NCBI GenBank assembly: GCA_964511535.1
Contig: CAZEFW010000145.1
Span: 1-25,481 of the forward strand
Length of the DNA stretch: 25,481 nt
Direction: 5' to 3'
DNA from: CAZCFB01 sp964511535
Lineage (GTDB): Bacteria; Myxococcota_A; Polyangia; GCA-2747355; CAZCFB01
Under the pieces are notes generated by a model. The model was not told where the DNA came from. It did not search any database and saw only the letters and a list, made by a program, of their open reading frames with translations. The position numbers were made by a program, and so were the translations under genes. This document shows, piece by piece, positions 7,606 through 15,730 of the stretch (its first letter is position 1; the number at the start of each line of letters is the position of its first letter).

Positions 7606-8882
7606 TGGCGAACGACGTGGGCGTTGGGCTGGACGTTGGCGTGGACGATTCGTCCATGTCCACGTTTGCGTCCACGTCCACGTCGAGGAGACCTTCGGTC
7701 TCCGTGAGCCTCATGGGCCGGGCCCACGGGTTCAACTTGGCTTGCGAGCTGGCGAAGCTCGGGCACCTGGACCGGCTCTACTCGTCGCAGCCGCGGTTTC
7801 GAACGGCGCGGTGGGGCGTGCCGGACGACAAGGTGCGCGTTATCCCCGGCTGGGAGGCGGCCCAGCGCGCGGGGCGGCGGCTGCAGCTGCATCACCGGAT
7901 GCCGCACTTCATGTACCTGACCTTCGACGCCCATGACCGGGCGGTGGCGCGGCGGCTGCGGCCCACCGACGTGATGGTGGCCTGGTACCAGACCGGGCTG
8001 CACACCCTGCGGCGGGCGCGCCAGCTGGGGGCCAGGACCGTGCTGGAGCGGGGCGCGACCCACATGCGCTTTCAGCAGGAGCTGCTGGACGAGGAGTTCG
8101 CGCGCTGGGGCATGACGCGCTCACCTGGCCGGGACCCGTGGGCCGTGGAGAAGGCGGAGCGCGAGTACGAGGAGGCCGACGCCATCGCGGTGCCGACCCA
8201 CTGGGTCAAGCGCAGCTTCATCGCCTGCGGCGTGCCCGAGCACAAGCTGATTCACGTGCCGTACGGGGTGGACCTCGATGAGTTCCGCCCCGCCGAGGGA
8301 GAGCGCACGGACCACACCTTCCGCGCGGTGTTCGCCGGCGCGCTGACGATCCAGAAGGGGGTGCACTATCTGCTGCAGGGCGCCCACGACGCCGGGGTCG
8401 AGGTGTGGCTGTTCGGCGGCGTGCACCAGGAGCTGCAGCCGTTTCTGCGCAAGTACGAGCAGACCTGTCGGCTGTTCGGCCACGTGGATCAGGCGGAGCT
8501 GCGTCGCAACTACGTACAGTGCGACGTGTTCGTCATGGCCTCGATGCAGGAGGGCCTGGCCATGGTGATCCCCCAGGCGCTGGCCTGCGGGCTGCCGGTG
8601 ATCTGCACCACCAACAGCGGCGGCGAGGACGTGGTGCGCCCCGGCGAGACCGGGTTCATCGTGCCGCCCCGGCGGCCCGACCTCATCGCGGAGCGCCTGA
8701 CCCAGCTGCGCGAAGACCCTGATCTGCTGGCGCGCATGAAGGCCGCGGCTCGCCGCTCCATGGTGGGCCACCGCGGCTGGGAGGAGTACGCCCGCGACCT
8801 GGTGGTGGAGTACACCCGCCTGTCACAGGGCCTCGCCCCCACCGTCAGGCCGGCCGGCGCGTGGGCCGTGGGGCAAGGGTAA
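7605..8882 (+). CDS. GT4-family glycosyltransferase with repeat-encoded N-terminus
   Basis: This 425-residue protein is a GT-B glycosyltransferase (GT4-like). The C-terminal nucleotide-sugar domain includes FAGALTIQKGVHYLL and MQEGLAMVIPQALACGLPV, where the usual E-x7-E has Gln as its second residue, a variant seen in some GT4 enzymes. The N-terminal acceptor domain begins at VSVSLMGRAHGFNLA near residue 32. Residues 2-30 are instead encoded by a hexamer repeat (7609-7695) and are rich in Val, Asp, Ser and Thr. The ATG at 7605 is supported by GGAGGGAG 5 bp upstream and by overlap with the preceding stop; GTG 7704 is an alternative, with GAGGAG 13 bp upstream. It would add one sugar of the repeat unit; donor unknown. 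Confidence 0.88.
   Translation: MANDVGVGLDVGVDDSSMSTFASTSTSRRPSVSVSLMGRAHGFNLACELAKLGHLDRLYSSQPRFRTARWGVPDDKVRVIPGWEAAQRAGRRLQLHHRMPHFMYLTFDAHDRAVARRLRPTDVMVAWYQTGLHTLRRARQLGARTVLERGATHMRFQQELLDEEFARWGMTRSPGRDPWAVEKAEREYEEADAIAVPTHWVKRSFIACGVPEHKLIHVPYGVDLDEFRPAEGERTDHTFRAVFAGALTIQKGVHYLLQGAHDAGVEVWLFGGVHQELQPFLRKYEQTCRLFGHVDQAELRRNYVQCDVFVMASMQEGLAMVIPQALACGLPVICTTNSGGEDVVRPGETGFIVPPRRPDLIAERLTQLREDPDLLARMKAAARRSMVGHRGWEEYARDLVVEYTRLSQGLAPTVRPAGAWAVGQG
7609..7695. repeat. GTCCAC hexamer element, copy B, inside a reading frame
   Basis: The sequence is built from GACGTGG/GTCCACGT-type hexamers. Its centre is a palindrome, TGGACGA (7642-7648) and TCGTCCA (7650-7656), and the arms extend outward with few mismatches to about 7631-7667. 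It resembles copies at 5768-5798 and 20011-20072 but lies immediately after the start codon of the glycosyltransferase and is translated in frame. Confidence 0.6.
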
Positions 8883-8887
8883 CCGGC

Positions 8888-10402
8888 GTGCGCCCCGCGA
8901 CCCCATACATCCGCAACCACCCGGCCATGCGCCGGCCGCCAGGGCTGGGCCTGCACCGGGACACGGTGCCCGTGCTGCTGGCGCTGTGCCTGATGGTGCT
9001 GCACGTGCTGATCAACGGGCCGGTGCCCTGGTGGCAGCGGCTCATGGGCGCGGCGCCCGGGGCCATGGCGATCTACGCGTGGGGCACCTACGTGACCCAG
9101 GCCAAGTTCGACAGGCTCCCGTTCTTCGAGTACGCCATGGCCCAGTTCTACGTGTTCTGGGGCTCGGGCACCATCAACCCCGACGTGGGCACGCGCCTGC
9201 CGGTGAGCGATTACGGGCTGACCCTGGCGCTGTCCGCCATCATGCTCTTCTGCGGCATCTTCGCCGTGACCTACCCGCTGGGCGCCAAGCTGGGCGAGCT
9301 GATCAGGCCTTACCTGCGCAGGCTGCTGCCCGGCCCGCCGGGCAAGGCCATGGACCTGATGTTCTGGCCCTGGCTGCTGGTGGTGCTGGCGGGCAACGCC
9401 GGGATCGCCGCCCGCGTGCCGGCCAGCATCCGGCACACCTTCAGCGTCTTCTCCAGCTTCACGCCGTTGCTGGTGTTCACCGCCCTGCGGGCCCTGAGGG
9501 ACCGGGCGCAGCCCTGGATCTTTCCCCTGGCAGTGGCCACCATCTCCCTGGCCGGGCTCTTCTCGGGGCGCATGCGGTTCGTGCTGCTGCCGCTGCTCAT
9601 CTCGGGCATCCTGTTCCTGCTGATCAAGCGCCATATCCCGTGGCGCTACGTGGGCATCATCCTGCTGCTGTTCATCATCCTGCAGCCGGCCAAGCACGCC
9701 TACCGGGCCATCGCCTGGAAGCAGGACGCCGTGCGACACTCGGCGGACGTGGAGCTCACGATCTCGCGCTGGACCGAGGCCATCAGCCAGACCTGGACCG
9801 GGGAGACCGACTACGAGAGCAACCAGCGCAACATCGCCACGCGGCTGAACAACCTGTCGTCCATCTCGCTGGTGTTCGACATGGTGCCCAACCTGATCCC
9901 GCACATCGGCTGGCGCACCTGGAGCCTGCTGCCCGTCGCGCCGATCCCGCGGTTCATCTATCCCGACAAGCCGAACTTCACGCCGCTGACCAAGGAGCAC
10001 TACAGCATCACCTTCGGCATCCAGGACGCCCGCTTCGTCGAGGGCTCCACCGCGGTCTACCCGCTCATCAGCGACGGGTACTGGAGCTTCGGCTGGCTCG
10101 GCGTGTGCGTCGTGGCGCTGCTGTCCGGCCTGCTCGTGGGCGGGTACGCCCGAGCCTTCGACCTGGCGAGCTGGGCCGGGCTGTCCATCGCCATCACCCT
10201 GTTCGCCGAGCTGCGCACCATCGTGGACCTGGTGGGGCTGCTGGGGGGCGTGCTGCAGCGGTTCCTCGGCATCGCGCTGGTCTGCTGGATTATTTGGTTC
10301 TTCTCCCTCGGTTTTCAGCGAGTCAAGGGCCGGCGGCGCGAGGCGCCCGGGGGCCCCGGCGCGGCGGGAGGCAGCAGCCCGGTGCCCAACGGGGGGAGGT
10401 GA
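8888..10402 (+). CDS. Wzy-like O-antigen/capsule repeat-unit polymerase
   Basis: An integral membrane protein of about 504 residues with roughly ten hydrophobic helices. The larger hydrophilic loop (near 280-400) contains RFIYPDKPNFTPL and is followed by DGYWSFGWLGV, the aromatic-Gly motif common at the end of the big loop in Wzy and related oligosaccharide polymerases. It would link lipid-borne repeat units on the periplasmic face. Sequence conservation in Wzy is very low, so the call rests on topology, this motif and locus position. The start is uncertain: GTG 8888 follows the previous stop with AAGGGT 8 bp upstream; GTG 8861 and ATG 8928 are in frame. The last 30 residues are a Gly/Pro/Arg-rich tail. 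Confidence 0.8.
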   Translation: MRPATPYIRNHPAMRRPPGLGLHRDTVPVLLALCLMVLHVLINGPVPWWQRLMGAAPGAMAIYAWGTYVTQAKFDRLPFFEYAMAQFYVFWGSGTINPDVGTRLPVSDYGLTLALSAIMLFCGIFAVTYPLGAKLGELIRPYLRRLLPGPPGKAMDLMFWPWLLVVLAGNAGIAARVPASIRHTFSVFSSFTPLLVFTALRALRDRAQPWIFPLAVATISLAGLFSGRMRFVLLPLLISGILFLLIKRHIPWRYVGIILLLFIILQPAKHAYRAIAWKQDAVRHSADVELTISRWTEAISQTWTGETDYESNQRNIATRLNNLSSISLVFDMVPNLIPHIGWRTWSLLPVAPIPRFIYPDKPNFTPLTKEHYSITFGIQDARFVEGSTAVYPLISDGYWSFGWLGVCVVALLSGLLVGGYARAFDLASWAGLSIAITLFAELRTIVDLVGLLGGVLQRFLGIALVCWIIWFFSLGFQRVKGRRREAPGGPGAAGGSSPVPNGGR

Positions 10403-10403
10403 G

Positions 10404-11573
10404 ATGCGCATCGCGCTGTACACCACCCGCTTTCAGCCGGCCTGGGACTGGGGCGGCCCGGTGCGCTCGAGCTGGAACCTGGCCCGGGGGCTGGCGAAGC
10501 TGGGCGCCGAGGTGACGGTGGTGACCACCAACGCGCGGCAGCGCGGGGTGGTGGATGTGCCGCGGCAGCGGGTGGAGCAGGGGGTGCGCATCGTGGCGGC
10601 GCCGGTGCTCGCCGAGGGGCGCTGGGCGCTGGCCAACCGGTTCGCCTTCTGTCCGGGCCTGGGCCCGGCGCTGGCCAGGGCCGTTCGTGGAGCTGACCTG
10701 GTCCATGTGGAGGGGCTGTGGAGCGCGGGACACCCGCTGGTGTTCGGCCTCTGCCGCGGCATGGGCGTGCCCTATGTGTTCTGTCCCCGGGGCAACCTGG
10801 AGAGCTACTCCCTGGGGCAGAAGCGGGGCAAGAAGGCGGCGTACCTGCGGCTGGTGGCGCGGCCGAACCTGCTGGCGGCGCGGGCGGTGCTCTACACCAC
10901 GCGCCAGGAGCTGCAGACGGCGCCGGGCTGGCTGCGCGGGGTGACCCCGGTCATCGTGCCCAACCCGGTGGAGGTTCCCCACGACGGCGTGGGCTCGCGC
11001 TTCAGGGAGCGGCTGGGCGTGCAGCCGGGCGAGCTGCTGCTCGGCATGGTGGGGCGGGTCAACGAGAAGAAGGGGTTCTCGGTGCTGCTGCCCGCCATGG
11101 GCGCGGCGCGGCTGGCGCGGCCCGTGCGGCTGGCGGTCATCGGGCCGGACGAGGCCGACTACGGCCGCACGGTGCGGGGTCTGATACAGCAGCACGGCCT
11201 GCAGGAGCAGGTGACCCTGGTGGGCCGGCTGTCCGGCCAGGACCTGGCCGACGCCTACGCGGGCCTGGACGCGCTGCTGGTGCCGTCGTTCGAGGAGAAC
11301 TTCGGCAACGTGGTGGTGGAAGCCCTGGCCCAGGGAACACCCCCGGTCATCAGCGAAGAGGTGGGGCTGCGCCACTGGGTGGAGGAGAACCGCGCCGGCC
11401 TGGTGCTGCCGCTGGAGCAAGCGCGCTGGCAGCAGCTGCTGGAAGGAGACGAGCTGGAGCGGCTGCTGGAGGGGTGGGACGCGGAGGGGAACCGGCGCAG
11501 GGCGCGGGAGGAGTTTTCAATAGACAACGTGGCGGGGAAGGTGATGGCGGAGTACGAGGGGCTGCTGAATTAG
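10404..11573 (+). CDS. GT4-family glycosyltransferase
   Basis: A 389-residue GT-B enzyme. The N-terminal Rossmann domain starts MRIALYTTRFQPAWDWGGP with the glycine-rich acceptor loop; the C-terminal domain has GMVGRVNEKKGFSVLL (sugar-nucleotide phosphate contacts) and PSFEENFGNVVVEALAQGTP, which contains a full E-x7-E motif. It would transfer a hexose or related sugar to the growing lipid-linked unit in the cytoplasm; donor cannot be read from sequence. It starts one base after the polymerase stop, and the GGAGGTGAG ribosome binding site lies inside the end of that gene. A 128-bp non-coding gap follows, the largest inside the locus. Confidence 0.9.
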   Translation: MRIALYTTRFQPAWDWGGPVRSSWNLARGLAKLGAEVTVVTTNARQRGVVDVPRQRVEQGVRIVAAPVLAEGRWALANRFAFCPGLGPALARAVRGADLVHVEGLWSAGHPLVFGLCRGMGVPYVFCPRGNLESYSLGQKRGKKAAYLRLVARPNLLAARAVLYTTRQELQTAPGWLRGVTPVIVPNPVEVPHDGVGSRFRERLGVQPGELLLGMVGRVNEKKGFSVLLPAMGAARLARPVRLAVIGPDEADYGRTVRGLIQQHGLQEQVTLVGRLSGQDLADAYAGLDALLVPSFEENFGNVVVEALAQGTPPVISEEVGLRHWVEENRAGLVLPLEQARWQQLLEGDELERLLEGWDAEGNRRRAREEFSIDNVAGKVMAEYEGLLN

Positions 11574-11585
11574 CCAGGGACGACT

Positions 11586-11682
11586 GAACAAAAAACAAGA
11601 AACAAGAAGCTCAGAATGAAAAATGGTGGAGAATTCCGGAGCATTTTTCATTTCCAGTTCCTTGTTCTTCATTTTTTGTTTC
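11586..11682. repeat. AT-rich long imperfect palindrome between two glycosyltransferase genes
   Basis: The left arm (11586-11625) is A-rich, built of ACAAGAAACAAGAAG and GAATGAAAAATG. The right arm (11642-11682) is its near complement, with CATTTTTCATTTC and CTTGTTCTTCATTTTTTG. The arms are about 40 bp each around a 16-bp centre containing GAATTC. The surrounding DNA is around 70% GC, so the composition is foreign to the locus. It could be a MITE-like insertion and would also form an RNA hairpin that ends in a T-tract, possibly attenuating transcription. The gap of 128 bp contains nothing else recognisable. Confidence 0.65.
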
Positions 11683-11701
11683 AAACATTACCCGGAACGC
11701 A

Positions 11702-12925
11702 ATGCGCATATTGATCCTGACCCAGGTTTTCCCTCCCGAGTACGCTCCCGCCGGCGTGATGGTGGATGAGCTGTGCGATTTTTTGCGCGCCCAGGGCGAG
11801 TCGGTGCAGGTGGTGACCGGGTTTCCGCACCACCCCCACGGGCGGGTCTACCCGGGGTACAAAAAGAGCCTCTACCTCAGGGACCCCGACCACGACGGCG
11901 AGGTGCTCCGCACCTGGCACATCACCTCGCCGCGCAAGGACATCGCCACCCGGGCCACGGTGCTGCTGAGCCAGGCCCTGGGCAACCTGGTGGGGGCGCT
12001 GACCGTGCAGCGCCCGGACATCGTCATCGTCTACGGGCCGCCGCTGCTGGGGCCCACCTGCGCAGCCCTGGTGTCGCGGTTCCACCGGGCGCGCTTCGTC
12101 AACGTCATCTTCGACATCTACCCTGACATCGCGGTGGAGACCGGCCACCTGACCAACCCGGCGATCATCGGCGCGGCGCGCCTGGCCGAGCAGCTGCAGC
12201 ATGTGGCGGCCCATCGCACGGTGGTGCTCTCGGAGGGGTTCCGCCGCTCCATGCTGGACAAGGGCGTGCCCGACGAGCGGCTGGAGGTGATCCCGGTGTG
12301 GCTCGACCCGGACGAGATCAGCCCCATGGACCGGGACAACGCCTGGCGCCGGGAGCAGGGGATCCCGCTCGACAAGTTCGTGGTGCTCTACGCCGGCACC
12401 ATCGGCCTGGTGAGCGGCGCGACCATCGTGGCCGAGGCCGCCGACATGCTGCGGGAGCGCGAGGACATCCTGTTCGTGTTCAACGGCGAGGGCGGCGTGC
12501 GGCCCGAGGTGGAGCAGCGGGCGGCGGCGCTCGGGCTGTCGAACATGCGCTTCATGCCGTTCCAGCCGCGCGAGCGGCTGCCCGAGGTGCAGGCCACCGC
12601 CGACGTGGGCCTGGTCACCCTGTCGCCGGGGCGCGGGCGCACCAGCGTGCCGAGCAAGGTGCTCGGGTACATGGCGGCCGGGCGGCCGGTGCTGGCCAGC
12701 GTGGACGCCGACTCGGACACCGGCCGCGAGGTGGGGGAAAACGGCGTGGGGCTGGTGGTGCCGCCAGCGGATCCGCGGGCCCTGGCCGACGGCGTGCTGC
12801 GCCTGGCCGACGACCACGAGCTGAGGCAGGACCTGGGCCGGGGCGCCCGCGCCCGCATGGAGCAGGCCTACGCGCGCGATGCGGTGCTGCGCCGATACCA
12901 CCGAATGCTGCAGGAGCTGGCGTGA
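11702..12925 (+). CDS. GT4-family glycosyltransferase, WbuB/WcaI-like
   Basis: This 407-residue GT-B protein starts MRILILTQVFPPEYAPAG, followed by VVTGFPHHPHGRVYPGY, the pattern of the WbuB/WcaI group that often adds N-acetylated amino sugars such as FucNAc. The C-terminal domain has LYAGTIGLVSGATIV and TSVPSKVLGYMAAGRPVLA, the family's donor-binding segment. The start lacks a convincing ribosome binding site and sits 19 bp after the AT-rich palindrome, so expression may be lower or separately controlled (inference). The WbuB resemblance agrees with the aminotransferase genes in the locus, but donor specificity is not established. Confidence 0.88.
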   Translation: MRILILTQVFPPEYAPAGVMVDELCDFLRAQGESVQVVTGFPHHPHGRVYPGYKKSLYLRDPDHDGEVLRTWHITSPRKDIATRATVLLSQALGNLVGALTVQRPDIVIVYGPPLLGPTCAALVSRFHRARFVNVIFDIYPDIAVETGHLTNPAIIGAARLAEQLQHVAAHRTVVLSEGFRRSMLDKGVPDERLEVIPVWLDPDEISPMDRDNAWRREQGIPLDKFVVLYAGTIGLVSGATIVAEAADMLREREDILFVFNGEGGVRPEVEQRAAALGLSNMRFMPFQPRERLPEVQATADVGLVTLSPGRGRTSVPSKVLGYMAAGRPVLASVDADSDTGREVGENGVGLVVPPADPRALADGVLRLADDHELRQDLGRGARARMEQAYARDAVLRRYHRMLQELA

Positions 12926-12956
12926 TGCTCGTCGAGCTGCTGGAGGGAGAGAGCAT

Positions 12957-13664
12957 ATGAAGACGACCATCTTGCAACCGACCTACCTGCCGTGGATCGG
13001 CTACTTCGAGATGCTCGACGCCACAGAGCAGTACGTGGTGTTCGACCATGTGCAGTACGCGTCCAAGAGCTGGCAGCAGCGCAACCGGGTCAAGGCGCCT
13101 CACGGCGAGGTGATGCTCACCATCCCGGTGCTCAGCGACGGAAAGCAGGACGTGGCGATCAGGGACAAGCGCGTGGATCAGCGGCAGCCCTGGGTGCGCA
13201 AGCACCTCAAGACCATCAAGCTCGGATACCAGAAAGCGCCGCACTTCGCGCGCTACTACGACGGCCTGGTGGAGGTGCTGGAGCGCAAGCCGGAGAGGCT
13301 GGTGGACCTGACGCTGTCGCTCATCGAGTTCCTCATCGACGCCTTCGGCATCGAGACCACTGTGCGGCGCTCCAGCGAGATCCTGGCCGGTACGGACGAC
13401 TCGGATCTGGGCAAGACCGAGAAGGTGGTCAACCTGTGCGAGCGCGCCGGGGCGACCCTGCTGTACGACGGCGCGGCGGCGCAGGAGTTCCTGCAGCTCG
13501 ACCAGTTCGCCGACAAGGGGATCGACATCACCTTCCAGAGCTACGAGCACCCCACGTACCCCCAGCTCGGCAAGCAGTTCTTGCCCTACATGGGGGCCAT
13601 CGATCTGCTGTTCAACTGCGGCCCGGACTCCCTGGCCGTCATCCGCTCCGGCGCCGGGAGGTGA
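12957..13664 (+). CDS. WbqC-family protein
   Basis: The 235-residue protein matches the WbqC family (PF08889). Diagnostic features are QPTYLPWIGYFEML (residues 6-19), VVFDHVQY and SWQQRNRVKAPHG. WbqC proteins recur in O-antigen and capsule loci, commonly beside DegT aminotransferases. Their biochemistry is poorly defined, with a transferase role in amino-sugar modification suggested from context. Here a DegT gene begins 4 bp downstream, supporting a joint step in making one sugar (inference). The ATG at 12957 follows GGAGGGAGAG with suitable spacing; a longer upstream in-frame start would overlap the preceding glycosyltransferase and is unlikely. Confidence 0.9.
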   Translation: MKTTILQPTYLPWIGYFEMLDATEQYVVFDHVQYASKSWQQRNRVKAPHGEVMLTIPVLSDGKQDVAIRDKRVDQRQPWVRKHLKTIKLGYQKAPHFARYYDGLVEVLERKPERLVDLTLSLIEFLIDAFGIETTVRRSSEILAGTDDSDLGKTEKVVNLCERAGATLLYDGAAAQEFLQLDQFADKGIDITFQSYEHPTYPQLGKQFLPYMGAIDLLFNCGPDSLAVIRSGAGR

Positions 13665-13668
13665 GACG

Positions 13669-14832
13669 TTGAGCGAGCTTCCTTTCATCCCCTTCGCCCG
13701 CCCCGACATCTCCGACGCCGAGAAGGCCGAGGTGCTCGAGACCCTGGAGTCGGGCTGGATAACCACCGCGGCCAAGACCCGCGCCTTCGAGGGCGCCTTC
13801 GCCGGGGAGGTGGGCGCGACCCACGGCGTGGCAGTCAACTCCTGCACCGCGGCCATGCACCTGGCGCTCGAGGCGCTGGGGGTGGGACCCGATGACGAGG
13901 TGATCGTGCCGACGCTGACCTTCGCCGCCACGGCGGAGGTGGTGCGCTACATGGGCGCGCGGCCGGTGCTGGTGGACGTGCGCGCCGGGGACCAGAACAT
14001 GGACCCCGCGGCGGTGGAGCGGGCCATCACCGGGCGCACGAAGGTGATCATCCCGGTGCACTTCGGCGGGCAGGCCTGCGACATGGAGCGGCTGCTGCAG
14101 CTGGCGCGGGCCCGGGACATCAAGGTGGTCGAGGACGCGGCCCACGCCTTCCCGGCGGCGCTGCAGGGCAAGGCGGTGGGCAGCATCGGCGACATCACCT
14201 GCTTCTCGTTCTACGCCACCAAGACCATCACCACCGGCGAGGGGGGGATGGCCACCACTGACGACGAGGGGTGGGCCGAGCGCATGCGGGTGATGTCCCT
14301 GCACGGCATCTCCAAGGACGCCTGGAAGCGCTACACCGCCGAGGGATCCTGGTACTACGAGATCGTGGCGCCAGGGTTCAAGTACAACATGACCGACATC
14401 GCCGCCGCCATGGGGCTGGTGCAGCTGCGCCGCGCCGACGAGATGTTGCAGCGGCGGCGGGATATCGCCCGCCGCTACGCCGCCGCCTTCGCCGATGAGC
14501 AGGCGCTCGAGGTGCTCGACGTGCGGGACTTCGACGAGCACGCCTGGCACCTGTTCGTGATCCGGCTGCGCGACGGCGCGCTGTCCATCGGCCGCGCCGA
14601 GTTCATAGAGCAGCTCAAGGCGCGGGGCATCGGCGCGTCGGTGCACTTCATCCCGCTGCACCTGCACCCCTACTACCGCGAGACCTACGGCCACGAGGCG
14701 GAGGACTTCCCGGTGGCTCTGGACTGCTACGAGCGGTCGCTGTCGCTGCCGATCTTCTCTGCCATGAGCGACGCCGAGGTGGACCGGGTGGTGGCCGCCG
14801 TGGGTGACATCTGCGCGGCCTCGCGCCGCTGA
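13669..14832 (+). CDS. DegT/DnrJ/EryC1/StrS aminotransferase, second copy
   Basis: This 387-residue PLP enzyme shows NSCTAAMHLAL for phosphate binding, VVEDAAHAFPA with the pyridine-nitrogen Asp, and FSFYATKTITTGEGG with the Schiff-base lysine K185. SGWITTAAKTRAFEGAF near the start is typical of UDP-4-amino-4-deoxy-sugar transaminases of the PglE/ArnB type. It is clearly diverged from the copy at 5813-6949, so the two probably act on different keto-sugars. The start is TTG, supported by GGGAGGTGA 5-7 bp upstream that overlaps the WbqC stop. No 4,6-dehydratase is in the window to supply its substrate. Confidence 0.92.
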   Translation: MSELPFIPFARPDISDAEKAEVLETLESGWITTAAKTRAFEGAFAGEVGATHGVAVNSCTAAMHLALEALGVGPDDEVIVPTLTFAATAEVVRYMGARPVLVDVRAGDQNMDPAAVERAITGRTKVIIPVHFGGQACDMERLLQLARARDIKVVEDAAHAFPAALQGKAVGSIGDITCFSFYATKTITTGEGGMATTDDEGWAERMRVMSLHGISKDAWKRYTAEGSWYYEIVAPGFKYNMTDIAAAMGLVQLRRADEMLQRRRDIARRYAAAFADEQALEVLDVRDFDEHAWHLFVIRLRDGALSIGRAEFIEQLKARGIGASVHFIPLHLHPYYRETYGHEAEDFPVALDCYERSLSLPIFSAMSDAEVDRVVAAVGDICAASRR

Positions 14833-14850
14833 AGATTTGGAGAGCGCACC

Positions 14851-15726
14851 ATGGCGCCGAACCTGAAGCTGATCTTCATCGCGGGGACCAACTACTCGGG
14901 CACCACCCTGCTCAGCTCCATCCTCGGCTGCCACCCGGCGGTGGAGAGCCTGGGCCAGGTGTTCGAGATAGAGGAGTACCACCGCAACGCGCGCACCTGC
15001 ATGTGCGGTGAGGCGGTGCCGGGGTGCCCGTTCTGGAGCGCGGTGCTGCCCCGCACCAGCGCCTGGCACCACGGCGAGGCGAGGCTGACGCCGTACCCGA
15101 CGGAGTTCGCCTACGGCGGCCCCATCACGGGCCGGCTCAAGCTGGTGCTCCCCTCGCGGCCGCACAGCGTCTCGGCCTACCGCGGGTTCACGCTGGAGCT
15201 GCTGCGGGCGGCCGCCGCGGTGAGCGGGCGGCAGGTGCTGGTGGACAGCTCCAAGCACCCGCACCGGCTCGACTGGCTGGTGCGCGCCGGCGTGGACCGG
15301 GAGGTGGACCTGCGCGTGGTGCAGGTGACCCGCAACGGCCTCGGCGTGATGCGCTCGTACATGAAGCGCGGCCAGTCCGCAGCCCGGGGCGCGCTGGCCT
15401 GGCGCGCGCGAAACGCGCAGGTGGCCAGCGCGGTGGCGCGGGTGGGCGCTGGGCGGACCACCCGGCTGAACTACGAGGAGCTGTGCGCCGACCCGCGGGC
15501 CGCCGTGGTGCGGCTGTGCGAGGCGGTGGGCGTGGACTTCGACGAGCGCATGCTGCAGTTCCGCTCCCGTGTGCAGCACCAGGTGGGCGGCAACCCGATG
15601 CGCTTTTCGGACGAGCGGGAGATCCGCCTGGACGAGCGCTGGCGCCAGGACCTGACCGCGGCCCAGCGCGCCACCTTCGACCTGCTGGCCGGCGGCGCGC
15701 AGCGAGCCCTCGGCTACAATGGGTGA
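14851..15726 (+). CDS. PAPS-dependent sulfotransferase 1
   Basis: A 291-residue sulfotransferase-family protein. The 5'-phosphosulfate-binding loop is AGTNYSGTTLLSS (residues 11-23). The 3'-phosphate site is RNGLGVMRS, giving R161 and S169. A short cysteine cluster, CMCGEAVPGCPFW, lies near residues 50-62 and is a recurrent trait of bacterial polysaccharide sulfotransferases. It would transfer sulfate from PAPS to a carbohydrate hydroxyl in the cytoplasm. The start has GGAGAG about 6 bp upstream. Acceptor is unknown; location beside the initiating transferase and a second sulfotransferase points to the repeat unit of this locus. Family call is strong, substrate is inferred. Confidence 0.85.
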   Translation: MAPNLKLIFIAGTNYSGTTLLSSILGCHPAVESLGQVFEIEEYHRNARTCMCGEAVPGCPFWSAVLPRTSAWHHGEARLTPYPTEFAYGGPITGRLKLVLPSRPHSVSAYRGFTLELLRAAAAVSGRQVLVDSSKHPHRLDWLVRAGVDREVDLRVVQVTRNGLGVMRSYMKRGQSAARGALAWRARNAQVASAVARVGAGRTTRLNYEELCADPRAAVVRLCEAVGVDFDERMLQFRSRVQHQVGGNPMRFSDEREIRLDERWRQDLTAAQRATFDLLAGGAQRALGYNG

Positions 15727-15730
15727 CCTG

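Noticed and set aside
8510..10426. Minus-strand open frame of 638 codons opposite the Wzy-like gene
   Set aside because: His/Gln/Gly/Arg-rich composition and no motifs; the plus strand encodes a membrane protein with a Wzy motif. The same applies to long antisense frames at 4108-5499 and 13639-15858.
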